A stretch of 55,093 nt of DNA from Woeseiaceae bacterium. Lineage in GTDB: Bacteria; Pseudomonadota; Gammaproteobacteria; Steroidobacterales; Woeseiaceae. Location: assembly GCA_028279985.1 (NCBI GenBank), contig JANQMR010000035.1, positions 1 to 55,093 on the forward strand, given 5' to 3'. Each line of letters begins with the position of its first letter. The stretch's first letter is position 1. Below are positions 25,546 to 33,480 of this stretch, one piece after another. A model generated the notes under the pieces. The model ran no database searches and had not been told where the DNA came from. It worked only from the letters and a program-made list of their open reading frames with translations. Both the position numbers and the translations under genes were made by a program.

Positions 25546-27510
25546 ATGGCTACTGCTAACGCGACGCCCGACCCTACACAACTCTCTACTCTCATCGATG
25601 CAGGCTTCGAGCTGATCCCTCTGCAGCAGTGGTGCGCGATCAGCGAGCGCGGCCGCATGGTCGGCAAGGCGCCCGTCGGTCGCGACTGGTGGTCGAAGCC
25701 GTCTATGGACCTCGACCAGGCAAACGCCCACATGGCCGACGGCTGCAACGTCGGCATCCCGCTCGGAAAGCCTCTCGGCAACGGGTACCTCTGCGCCTAC
25801 GACATCGACGTGAAGAACCTGCCGGACGGCGCCGACGACCTGGAGCCGATCCTCCGGCAGATCGCGAACGACCTCGACGTCGGCCGCGACGATCTGGTCG
25901 TACACGAGACAGGGAGCGGCGGTCTGCACGTCTTCTTCCTGTCTGACGAAGCCGACCTAAGGGGCCTCACCGACGTCGGCGGCGTCAAGGTGGAGGTCAA
26001 GTCGAAGGGGCAGCAGGTCGTGGCGCCGGGCAGCGTGCACCCCGACACCGCCAGGCCGTACCAGGTCAGCCCAGACTCCGCGGCGCACGCCGAACTTCCG
26101 GTAGCGCCCGAAGCGCTCGTCGCGCAACTCAGGAAGCCGACGGTCAGCCACACGGGGACCCAAATCGTGCCGCCGTCACGCGTGAGGTGGATCGCCGAGC
26201 AAATCAGGGCCGCGATCGACATCGGTGTCGACGTCTTCGAGGATCACGACGACTGGATCCGCGGGGGCATGGCGTTCCACGCGGCGTCGGGGGGCGATGA
26301 CTACGGGCTCGACGCCTGGATCGATTGCTCGCACGAAGGGGAGGCCGACCACTGCGCGTACCGCTGGCGTACCTTCGGCGACGGCGAGATTACGGACAGG
26401 ACGCTGAACCACTACCTCGCGAACGCAGGCGCGGACACGACGCAGGCGCCGTCGCTGACGCCCGAGGAGGTCGCCGAGTTCGTGGCGCCAGACTTCGCGG
26501 AGCTCGACGAAGAGCAGACGGAGAGGCCGAGGCGGCAACTGCTCAGCCTCGGCGAGCTGCTCGACCTGCCGGAGCCCGAGTGGCTGATGGAAAACGCGGT
26601 GCCAAAGAACGGGCTCGTCGTGCTGTACGGGCCGCCGAAGTCCGCCAAGACCTTCCTCGCGCTCGACGTCGGGCTCAGCGTGGCGAGCGGCGCCGGCTCG
26701 GTTCACGGTCTCGGCTGCGATCGCGGTAGGGTCCTCTACGTGCTCGCGGAGGGCGGCGCGAAGATGATGGGCAACCGGGCGCGGGCGTGGCTCGCGAGGG
26801 AGGACGTCGAGTCGCCGCCCGACTTCGCGCTGTTCCCCTACTCGGTGAGTCTCGGCAACCGGAGGTCGGTCGACGACCTGCTCGAGCTCGCCGGGACCGA
26901 CTGGGACCTGGTCGTCTTCGACACGCTCGCGCGCTGCATGGACGGCGACGAGAACTCGGTGAAGGACATGAACCTCGCGATCAGGGGCTGCGACCGCATC
27001 CGCGAGAGGACGGGCGCGGCCGTCATGCTCGTGCACCACAGCGGCAAGGACCAGAGCAAGGGGATGCGCGGGTCGACGGCGCTACTCGGCGCGGTCGACG
27101 GGTCGATGAGGATGAGGCCGACGGGGAACGGCGCGATCGAGCTGTCGGTGCCGGAGCTGCGGCACGGCGAGCCGCCTGCACCCAGGGTGCTCACGCTGCA
27201 GTCGTCGGGCGACTCGGCCGTGCTGACCGCGTCGACCGCGAGCAGGGACTTCGCCCCGGACCGGCTCCTGGTGGACCTCGCGTCGCTCGCGAAAGACCGC
27301 ACGCCCCGCACTGCGTTCAAGCTGCTCGCCGCCGAGGAGCTGAACCGCTCCGTCAAGACGGCGAACGACCTCATCACGCGTCACATTCCCGACTCGCGTG
27401 AGCGCGCGGTAGCGTCGAGCTCGGGCCGTCTCGTATGGCGCGAGCCAGACCCGAGCAGCTCGAGCCCGAGGGCCGAGCTGGTCCGGAACGCTGAGCCTAC
27501 TTGCGGCTGA
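25546..27510 (+). CDS. PrimPol primase fused to RepA-like helicase
   Basis: A 654-residue replication protein. The N-terminal bifunctional primase/polymerase domain (~10-185) has AYDIDV (Asp86, Asp88), ETGSGGLHVFF (His128) and VEVKSKGQQVVAPGSVHP. A primase-associated region (~205-300, DDWIRGGMAFHAASGG) follows. The C-terminal hexameric RecA-fold helicase (~330-560) has Walker A GPPKSAKTF (362-370), Walker B DLVVFDTLAR and MLVHHSGKDQSKGMRGSTAL. It would initiate and unwind at the satellite's own origin. Very GC-rich with many AGG and CTC codons, unlike the Argonaute genes, pointing to a mosaic island. Confidence 0.9.
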   Translation: MATANATPDPTQLSTLIDAGFELIPLQQWCAISERGRMVGKAPVGRDWWSKPSMDLDQANAHMADGCNVGIPLGKPLGNGYLCAYDIDVKNLPDGADDLEPILRQIANDLDVGRDDLVVHETGSGGLHVFFLSDEADLRGLTDVGGVKVEVKSKGQQVVAPGSVHPDTARPYQVSPDSAAHAELPVAPEALVAQLRKPTVSHTGTQIVPPSRVRWIAEQIRAAIDIGVDVFEDHDDWIRGGMAFHAASGGDDYGLDAWIDCSHEGEADHCAYRWRTFGDGEITDRTLNHYLANAGADTTQAPSLTPEEVAEFVAPDFAELDEEQTERPRRQLLSLGELLDLPEPEWLMENAVPKNGLVVLYGPPKSAKTFLALDVGLSVASGAGSVHGLGCDRGRVLYVLAEGGAKMMGNRARAWLAREDVESPPDFALFPYSVSLGNRRSVDDLLELAGTDWDLVVFDTLARCMDGDENSVKDMNLAIRGCDRIRERTGAAVMLVHHSGKDQSKGMRGSTALLGAVDGSMRMRPTGNGAIELSVPELRHGEPPAPRVLTLQSSGDSAVLTASTASRDFAPDRLLVDLASLAKDRTPRTAFKLLAAEELNRSVKTANDLITRHIPDSRERAVASSSGRLVWREPDPSSSSPRAELVRNAEPTCG

Positions 27511-27679
27511 GCACGAAGCGGATGACGAGACCGCAGGGCACGAGCGCGACGTACATCGGCCACGCGCTCCGGTCGTCGGTCAGTGTCACGTACGCGACGA
27601 ACCCCGCGATGGCAAACGGGGCGAGGCAGATGATCGTGCGCACCCATTCGGGCACGGGGAAGACAGTTGGCTTGCCCAT
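27497..27679 (-). CDS. Small two-helix membrane protein
   Basis: A 60-residue protein with two hydrophobic segments (~14-30 and ~38-56) and a basic end (RFVLSRK). ATG 27679 is preceded by GGAGGGG at ten bases. It starts four bases after the stop of the upstream minus-strand gene, so both are one operon, and it overlaps the 3' end of the primase gene by 14 bases on the other strand. Function unknown; small membrane proteins of satellites may act as holin-like or superinfection factors, which is speculation. Confidence 0.65.
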   Translation of the reverse strand: MGKPTVFPVPEWVRTIICLAPFAIAGFVAYVTLTDDRSAWPMYVALVPCGLVIRFVLSRK

Positions 27680-27683
27680 GACA

Positions 27684-28166
27684 TCAACCCCTCCGGCGCC
27701 GCGAGGTCGGCTTCTTCGAGGCATCTTCTGAAGGGAGCAACCCCTCGAGCGCCGTCACGGTAGCGCGGACCTCCGACACCTGCTTGTCGACCTTCTGCGA
27801 CAGCTCGCCGATCAACATCGGAAGCGCTTTGATTGTGTCGAGCTTCTCGTCGCGTGACGATTCGGCCCACGGCTTACTTACCCGGAGTTCGTGGTCGAGC
27901 GTATGCTCAACAAGGATCCGGTGTTCGCCGTTGTGACGCTTGTAACTGAGGTAAGTGCAGTACTCCGGTCCCGGCTCGCCATTGGGTCCTTCGGCATCCC
28001 CGCTCATCCAGGGGATGAGGGTCACGACAGGCCCGCCGACACGACACTCCTTGCTCAGAAAGTGCTCGGTGCACCGGACGAGGTCGTTCGCCTGGTCGGT
28101 CAGAGTATTGAGTTCTTCGGTTGAATTGCGCAGCTCACGCAGCGACTTAGACAGATCGTCTGTCAC
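27684..28166 (-). CDS. Hypothetical protein, first gene of minus-strand pair
   Basis: A 160-residue protein that I do not recognise. The N terminus is helical (SLRELRNSTEELNTLTDQAN). The centre is beta-like with GPVVTLIPWMSGDAEGPNGE, and a second helix has LIGELSQKVDKQVSEVRATV. The tail is basic (KKPTSRRRRG). GTG 28166 has GGAGGG upstream. It is divergent from the palindrome-rich tract and transcribed towards the primase gene. Confidence 0.65.
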   Translation of the reverse strand: MTDDLSKSLRELRNSTEELNTLTDQANDLVRCTEHFLSKECRVGGPVVTLIPWMSGDAEGPNGEPGPEYCTYLSYKRHNGEHRILVEHTLDHELRVSKPWAESSRDEKLDTIKALPMLIGELSQKVDKQVSEVRATVTALEGLLPSEDASKKPTSRRRRG

Positions 28167-28255
28167 GGGTACTACCCTCCTGGCCTACTAGGCCTTTCAA
28201 ATTGTGAAGCGAGGCCTTCCGACCCCTGTGCACCAAGGCTTCCGCCGAGGTTGTT

Positions 28256-28461
28256 GGTCATTTTCTGACCAATGGGGCCCGTTGTCAACGAGCCCATGTT
28301 CCGATCCGCCGCTTAATAAAGCGGCGGTCGATCGGACTATGCTGAGGGATGGAACTTCCGATCAAAGTCTGAGGGGTCTGCAAGCGCATGTTGTTCAAGA
28401 TGATCCGTCGGACAATGAGCCCCGGACAGTGCGGAACTTGCATGATCCGCCGCATAGTCCG
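28256..28461. other. Palindrome-rich tract, candidate origin or packaging site
   Basis: Several inverted repeats lie close together. GGTCA/TGACC is at 28256-28270, and CGTTG-T-CAACG overlaps 28281-28291. CCGCCGCTT (28306-28314) and AAGCGGCGG (28319-28327) have a four-base AATA loop. A long-range pair is CGGACTATGC (28333-28342) and GCATAGTCCG (28452-28461). The tract is non-coding by composition and sits between the minus-strand pair and the terminase-like gene. Confidence 0.5.
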
Positions 28462-28831
28462 AGAGCCGTCCGGGCTCTGACGCCGAAAAGCGCCCTACCT
28501 GCCGTCCCCGCCTCGCGCGCGCACGCGCGCTGCCGCCCCTCTAAGCTGGCCTGGAACTGTGCCCACAACAGTGTTCGAAGGGGCAACGAAGCGACAGAAC
28601 GCTTTATCTGTATTGCCTTCGATAGGCGTGAGCAACTGACTGCAGATCAGTGGGCGCGGTTTCGGTCTCACCATTCGCTCCGTGTCGGTCCACACATCCG
28701 GGGCCCTGATGCTCGGCGCCCGAATCATCGCGGAAGCCATACGGGTCGACACGGCAGCCCTGGGGAGGAGGGATCGCGTGGGCGGCAGATCGCGAGACGA
28801 TTGCTGGAGTCGAGACCTACAGGAGAGCGAC

Positions 28832-28975
28832 GTGTCAGCAGCGACAGACAGGAACAGGAGGGCGATGGCGAATGGCGCCGCCGTCCACAAGCCGAAGACT
28901 CAGCCCCGCAGCCAGGCGAAGGCACTCCGGGGCAGGCTCCGCAAGGCGGGCCTCAAGCCTGGCCGGACCGGCTAG
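28832..28975 (+). CDS. Small basic protein
   Basis: A 47-residue lysine/arginine-rich peptide (AVHKPKTQPRSQAKALRGRLRKAG). GTG 28832 has AGGAGA six bases upstream, and the stop lies two bases before the next ATG, so coupling is likely. ATG 28865 with AGGAGG is an alternative start. The family is unknown; a nucleic-acid-binding role is suggested only by charge. Confidence 0.45.
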   Translation: MSAATDRNRRAMANGAAVHKPKTQPRSQAKALRGRLRKAGLKPGRTG

Positions 28976-28977
28976 CG

Positions 28978-29565
28978 ATGACAAAGGCACAGGACGATCC
29001 GCAGTTCGTCTCCCTGGTCGAGTCCGTCGGGGCGCCGCCGCCGTTCCATCCGAAGGCCAAGAACTTCGGCGACGAGCACAAGGCGTGGGTGCTGGCGTTC
29101 CTCCGCGAGCTGCCGAGCCCGCAGATGGCGGCGAGGGTGATCGGCTGCTCCGTCGACAACCTGTACGAGCACCGCAAGCGCGACCCCGCCTTCAAGGCCG
29201 GGTGGGACGCGGCGATGGAGGACAGTTACGACACGCTGCTCGGCATGGCGGCTGAGGAGGCAGCAGGCGTCGGCGTCCGTCACGTCGTCACCGGCAAGGG
29301 CGAGGTCATCGCCGTGCCGAAGGACCGCAACGACAAGATACTCTCGGCGTTCATCAACTTTAGGCTGGGGCAGAGGCACATCCACGAGGGACTCGGCGAG
29401 TTCGAGTCCGGCACGATGATGATCGCCGTCACGCCCCGGCAGCTCGACTGCCTGACCCGAGACGAGCGGGGAGTGCTCACGTACCTTCTCGCCAAGCTGG
29501 AGGCGAACGCCCCGAAGACCATCGACGGCGTCGTCGAGCCGCCCCGGAAGATCGCGGGTGGGTAA
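28978..29565 (+). CDS. Terminase-small-subunit-like protein
   Basis: A 195-residue protein with an N-terminal helix-turn-helix (AFLRELPSPQMAARVIGCSVDNLYEHRKRD in two segments, ~35-65). FKAGWDAAMEDSYDTLLGMAAEEAA follows, then a basic beta segment and RNDKILSAFINFRLGQR. This order is that of many phage small terminase subunits, which recognise the packaging site. No large subunit is in the island, so it could redirect a helper phage's terminase. Assigned by pattern only; a regulator is possible. ATG 28978 follows the small basic gene by two bases. The frame is open far upstream but without protein-like sequence. Confidence 0.55.
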   Translation: MTKAQDDPQFVSLVESVGAPPPFHPKAKNFGDEHKAWVLAFLRELPSPQMAARVIGCSVDNLYEHRKRDPAFKAGWDAAMEDSYDTLLGMAAEEAAGVGVRHVVTGKGEVIAVPKDRNDKILSAFINFRLGQRHIHEGLGEFESGTMMIAVTPRQLDCLTRDERGVLTYLLAKLEANAPKTIDGVVEPPRKIAGG

Positions 29566-30046
29566 CGCGTTCGTCTACCTCATTCTGCGCGAGCGGCACG
29601 AGTTCGAACACGACGAGCTCGTCGAGCTCGGCGTCCTGACCAGGGAGCAGGCGGACGACATCGCGTTCAAGCAGGTGCTGCCGATGCTGCTTCCGTGCCT
29701 CCCGGTCTACTCCGAAGAGACGTGGGAGGCGATCGCGACCTGGCATCAGGAGCCAGATCGCACTTTTGATCCGGCGGGGCCTGAGTACCACGAGGCCGCC
29801 GCCGAGCGCTTCGCCTTCTACTACGGAGAACAGGACGAGACGGTTCAGCGGAGCCTTGCTCGCGCAGAGGAGTGTCGGCGAAACCCGAGCGCGTCGGTGT
29901 CCTCTCCGAACGACCAGGTCAGCGTCGCCGGCGTTGAGCAGACCAAGGCCGTTAGATCCGGGCAGCAGGTCAGCCTGCAGACCGATCGGGAAGGCAAAGA
30001 AGGGAATCAACGCAGTCTGATCCGGCGAATCTTACGGTCCGACTAG
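29558..30046 (+). CDS. Hypothetical protein after the terminase-like gene
   Basis: A 162-residue protein, unrecognised. The first ~110 residues look folded (helical, with HEFEHDELVELGVLTREQADDIAF and HEAAAERFAFYYGEQDE). The rest is polar and probably disordered, ending in a basic RSLIRRILRSD. GTG 29558 overlaps the previous stop by eight bases, so translational coupling with the terminase-like gene is likely. Confidence 0.6.
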   Translation: MGNAFVYLILRERHEFEHDELVELGVLTREQADDIAFKQVLPMLLPCLPVYSEETWEAIATWHQEPDRTFDPAGPEYHEAAAERFAFYYGEQDETVQRSLARAEECRRNPSASVSSPNDQVSVAGVEQTKAVRSGQQVSLQTDREGKEGNQRSLIRRILRSD

Positions 30047-30483
30047 GTCGCGATTTGTCATAAGGGTAGCCACCCGGAACGAGGGTTGATGGTCGCTGTC
30101 GATGTTGCTAGCGTTGGGTTGTCCCCGATGTCCGTCGACATGGGAAAGCCGTACATAGAAGATCATTTAGTGCGGCGGGTACCGGGAACATAGCCAGCGT
30201 AAACGGGTAGGCAAAACAAACCGGACTTTCCGTCCCCGGGCACTGGAACGACTTCCTTAGCACAGGAGTTCTTTCAGTGGATTCATCCCAAGATTCTTCA
30301 ATTGACCCTGTCTCCGTCAGGTGCACTCCGCACTTGCGGGGATACTTGCCACACTGTTCGCAGCACGATGATTCTCGACGCGCGAATTGCCGCGCGTCGG
30401 GACGCTGCGCGATCCAACCTCCCATCAAGACCGAGCCTGGTCGCGCCGTGTCTCCTCGAATACACACCGAAAAGGAGACAGAC
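30047..30483. other. Non-coding stretch before the coiled-coil gene
   Basis: 437 bases without a convincing gene. An in-frame extension of the next gene back to 30277 exists but has no ribosome site and an unlikely composition. A minus-strand frame with clustered cysteines (30108-30590) overlaps the start of a better gene. I found no repeat array. Confidence 0.45.
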
Positions 30484-31386
30484 ATGGCAAAGCTATATAC
30501 CACCGCCGACTTGCTCACTGAGCACAATAAGCTCCGTGCGATCGTCAGTGACATCAGTAAGCAGACGACGACAGTAAGGCGGCAGGCCAAGAAGGCGCGC
30601 GACGACGCCCATAAGCTCTACAAGGACTCCGGTCTGAGGGGCCAGGACCTCACCAACGTGATCAGTAAGCACGTGCGGGCCTTTATCGATACCAGCGCGA
30701 GGCCGATTCGCGACTTGCTCAAGCCGAAGATCCGCGAGATGGAAGGCATCAGGCAGCGTCTTGAACAAGCACGCGACAACATGACCAACCCGATCCGCAG
30801 GATCAACTCCGTAACGATGCTCGACAAGCAGATGCTCACGGCGAGGATGGAGGCGATGCAAGTCACCCACGGCGCTGGTCCTGCGGAGCTTGAGGTCATT
30901 GCCGAATCGGCCAAGCTGAGCGGCAACTTCGGGGCGCTCGCCGCCTGCGTGGCGAGGAATAACCAGCTTAAGGCGAGCGACCGGCCGTTCACCAACGCTG
31001 AGCTGCTGGCCGACGTCAGTCTGCCCGGTCAGGATGATGTCGACGCGATCTATGCTGAGCTGGTGTCGTTGCCGGAGTACGCAATGGCTTGCGACAGGGC
31101 ATTCGACCGGCTCGGTGAGATCAAGCCGGAAGACAAGGTCGCGGCGGCGCTCGCTGGGCGCGGCGTAGTACTCAATGACGACGGTTCGCTCGCCGAGTTC
31201 GAGGTCTCACGGCAGAAGGACCACTCTCAATCGCAAGAGGGTGCCGAGACCAATGAAAAGGTCGATCCTAAGGACTTCACCAACTATCTGGACTTTCATG
31301 CTGCCGGCGGACTGTACGACGACCTCACCGAGGAGGACGCGGTCCGCTTCTGGCCGCTGGACGAGGCTGCGGGAGGTGCATCATGA
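30484..31386 (+). CDS. Hypothetical coiled-coil protein
   Basis: A 300-residue protein, largely helical. The N-terminal half (~5-125) is a basic coiled coil (RRQAKKARDDAHKLYKD, REMEGIRQRLEQARDN). The C-terminal half is acidic, ending in YDDLTEEDAVRFWPLDEA. I do not recognise the family. ATG 30484 has AAGGAGAC upstream. The end overlaps the next start by four bases (ATGA). The position after the packaging-like genes would suit a scaffold or capsid-remodelling factor, but nothing in the sequence shows it. Confidence 0.7.
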   Translation: MAKLYTTADLLTEHNKLRAIVSDISKQTTTVRRQAKKARDDAHKLYKDSGLRGQDLTNVISKHVRAFIDTSARPIRDLLKPKIREMEGIRQRLEQARDNMTNPIRRINSVTMLDKQMLTARMEAMQVTHGAGPAELEVIAESAKLSGNFGALAACVARNNQLKASDRPFTNAELLADVSLPGQDDVDAIYAELVSLPEYAMACDRAFDRLGEIKPEDKVAAALAGRGVVLNDDGSLAEFEVSRQKDHSQSQEGAETNEKVDPKDFTNYLDFHAAGGLYDDLTEEDAVRFWPLDEAAGGAS

Positions 31387-31670
31387 GCAAGGTGCTTTAC
31401 GAGTTGAAGAGCAAGGAAGAGAAGGAGCGGGTGTTTGGCGGATCTCTCGCGGAGATGATCGACTCGTTCCCCGAGAGCGACGCGGCACTATTGAGGGGAG
31501 AGCGGGCCGGAAAGCTAGATTTCGATGGTTTCGAGTTGGCACTGCAAGAGTTCTACCAGTTCTTCGATCGGCCGATCGACAGTGAGACGTTCTTGAAGCT
31601 CTGCGTGGAGTACGGGCTTTCGTTCAATCAGGGCTGGGGGATCAAGATGAGGTGGACGATGCCAGTTTGA
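31383..31670 (+). CDS. Hypothetical protein coupled to the coiled-coil gene
   Basis: A 95-residue acidic-to-neutral helical protein (KSKEEKERVFGGSLAEMID, ALQEFYQFFDRPIDSETFLKL in two segments). It overlaps the preceding gene by ATGA, so it is very likely translated from the same message. No family recognised. Confidence 0.65.
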   Translation: MSKVLYELKSKEEKERVFGGSLAEMIDSFPESDAALLRGERAGKLDFDGFELALQEFYQFFDRPIDSETFLKLCVEYGLSFNQGWGIKMRWTMPV

Positions 31671-31738
31671 TGGCTTACGGGTGAGCGTGGTCGCGGCACG
31701 ATCAAGGCTCTTCTCGCGTCAGAATAAAGGATTGATCC

Positions 31739-32047
31739 ATGACCACTGCTCAGGCCCTCGCCGATCAAATTGGAAAGTTTCTATTTGACTATCGATTCAA
31801 GAACTGGATGGGCGTGAATCCCGATCATAGGCCGTTGGCGGCGACGAGCCGCAGCGGCCTGTTGTCGCTGATCCGCATCGCCGTGCCAGCTTGCGGTAGG
31901 TCGCTCGATGTAAACATCGCCGCAGCGGTACGTCTTGCCGGATTCCGTGTCATCGAGGATGAGGCAGGCGTCTATGTCGAGCGTGATACGGCTCCAAAGT
32001 GTTCGATGCCGTCGCCGTCGGCCGACGACCAAGGCGCACAGTCATAA
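31739..32047 (+). CDS. Hypothetical small protein
   Basis: A 102-residue protein. AAAGGA lies at usable spacing before ATG 31739. The sequence has LADQIGKFLFDYRFKNWMG and later VNIAAAVRLAGFRVIEDEAGVYVER, which looks like a small alpha-beta fold. Family unknown. Possibly a separate transcript, since 68 non-coding bases precede it. Confidence 0.5.
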   Translation: MTTAQALADQIGKFLFDYRFKNWMGVNPDHRPLAATSRSGLLSLIRIAVPACGRSLDVNIAAAVRLAGFRVIEDEAGVYVERDTAPKCSMPSPSADDQGAQS

Positions 32048-32141
32048 GTCGTGGTGGCGGCGTCGGCTAGAACCAAGTCGGCGGCAGATGTCAGGTGATA
32101 CGATAACGGCAAGAAATGACCGCCGCTTGAGAGAGCTACCA

Positions 32142-32513
32142 GTGCGCGAAGACAGTTTTCCATACTGCATTCCGGAAAGACGTGAGCTGACACAGACGGA
32201 GGTGACGCTTCTAGAGCACCTTCTGGGTCAGATCGACGATATCCAGGTTCAGGTCGGCGACTTGAAAATTGTTGCCCGATGCGGCTGCGGAGAGTGTCCT
32301 ACGATTTTGTTCGGCAAATCGCTTGAAGACGAGCCTATTACAAGCAAGGACTCCCATTCGGTGATGGACTGGTCGGGGCGAGCGGCTAATGGAGCGCTGG
32401 TTGGGATCGGACTATTCGCCCGCGACGGAATGCCTACAGAGCTTGAGGCATGGTCGGTCGATGGCGGCGAAGTCAAATCGTGGCCGCCGGTCGACGCGAT
32501 TCAGCCAATTTAG
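32142..32513 (+). CDS. Hypothetical protein with CxCxxC motif
   Basis: A 123-residue protein. Residues ~16-35 form a helix (LTQTEVTLLEHLLGQID), followed by VARCGCGECPTILFGKS, a cysteine cluster that could bind zinc. A beta-rich end follows (GALVGIGLFARDGMPTELEAW). GTG 32142 is the best start I see; ATG 32088 is possible. I recall similar small proteins in actinobacteria and proteobacteria of unknown function. It precedes the SMI1/KNR4 gene by 20 bases, probably co-transcribed. Confidence 0.5.
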   Translation: MREDSFPYCIPERRELTQTEVTLLEHLLGQIDDIQVQVGDLKIVARCGCGECPTILFGKSLEDEPITSKDSHSVMDWSGRAANGALVGIGLFARDGMPTELEAWSVDGGEVKSWPPVDAIQPI

Positions 32514-32533
32514 GTGAGACAAGGGAGACACTG

Positions 32534-33418
32534 ATGGGCTGTTTCGAAGGATTCGATCTCACTGGTTTTTGGCAGGACTCTGATTACTCGCGGAAGGCAT
32601 ATGTTCTGCCGCCTCCGACCGATATTTCTATTGCCGCTGTCGAGAAGAAACTCGGCTACAAGTTGCCGGCGTCTTACATCGAACTGATGCAACATCAGAA
32701 TGGCGGTCTTCCGAAAAGAGCTGCATTTCCTACGATAGAAGCGACTTCATGGGCGGAAGACCACGTTGGGCTTCACGGCATTTTGGGGATCGGAGACTCG
32801 AAAACGTATTCCCTTTGTGGAGAACTTGGAAGTCAATTCATGATCGATGAGTGGGGCTATCCTCCTATCGGAGTTTACTTTGCGGACTGCCCCTCTGCGG
32901 GTCATGACATGATTTGTCTGGACTATCGGAAATGCGGTCGATCAGGAGAGCCGACGGTCGTCCACGTGGATCAAGAACTCGACTACAAAGTAACTTTTCT
33001 TGCGGATAGCTTTGATGAGTTCATCAAAGGCTTAGTTGACGAAGACTCTTTCGATGACCCCGATGTAGAGGATTCAGGCGGATTCGTTTGGCGGCCGGAG
33101 AACATTACGGCGAGCATACGACGGGATGACGAGTACCTGAAGTTCGGGCAGTACCTGCACTTGGAGCAATCACTTCCGCCAGGAGAGCCTGGCTGGCTCG
33201 ACATGAAGATAAACATTCCAGAGAAGTGGGATGTTCGAAAAGTCTCAGTTGTCGACGGTACTGTAAAATTGGAGACGGCCAGTGGGAGTCTGTTTGGTGT
33301 TACGCAGCAGAACGCCGGACGATTGTCGTTCGAGGTATTGGACGGCGGTGACGACAAGGCCGACGATGTACTGCAGTCAATCTGGATAAAACACGCCGGC
33401 CTTGCCGGTAGCCGGTGA
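32534..33418 (+). CDS. SMI1/KNR4-family protein
   Basis: A 294-residue protein. Residues ~25-175 carry the SMI1/KNR4 (SUKH) pattern: AVEKKLGYKLPASYIELMQHQNGG split over two segments, then a central ILGIGDSKTYSL, VYFADCPSAGHDMICLDYR and a terminal SFDEFIKGL. The remaining ~120 residues form a beta-rich domain of unknown type. SUKH proteins are common immunity factors against nuclease toxins. Here no toxin gene is adjacent, so an immunity or anti-host-defence role is inference. ATG 32534 has GGGAGACA upstream. Last cargo gene before the integrase. Confidence 0.75.
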   Translation: MGCFEGFDLTGFWQDSDYSRKAYVLPPPTDISIAAVEKKLGYKLPASYIELMQHQNGGLPKRAAFPTIEATSWAEDHVGLHGILGIGDSKTYSLCGELGSQFMIDEWGYPPIGVYFADCPSAGHDMICLDYRKCGRSGEPTVVHVDQELDYKVTFLADSFDEFIKGLVDEDSFDDPDVEDSGGFVWRPENITASIRRDDEYLKFGQYLHLEQSLPPGEPGWLDMKINIPEKWDVRKVSVVDGTVKLETASGSLFGVTQQNAGRLSFEVLDGGDDKADDVLQSIWIKHAGLAGSR

Positions 33419-33480
33419 GGCGAATCTCTAGAGTCCTTGAACTCCTCCAACTGTCTTCTGATTGAAGCCGGTTTTCCCAG

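Noticed and set aside
28204..28977. Upstream in-frame extension of the terminase-like gene
   Set aside because: Runs through the palindrome tract, lacks protein-like composition, and a good ATG follows a coupled small gene at 28978.
30108..30590. Minus-strand frame with clustered cysteines before the coiled-coil gene
   Set aside because: It would overlap the well-supported ATG and Shine-Dalgarno at 30484, and the cysteines have no regular zinc spacing.
32534..33418. SMI1/KNR4 protein as part of a polymorphic toxin locus
   Set aside because: No large secreted toxin or toxin cassette lies nearby; kept as a stand-alone gene.
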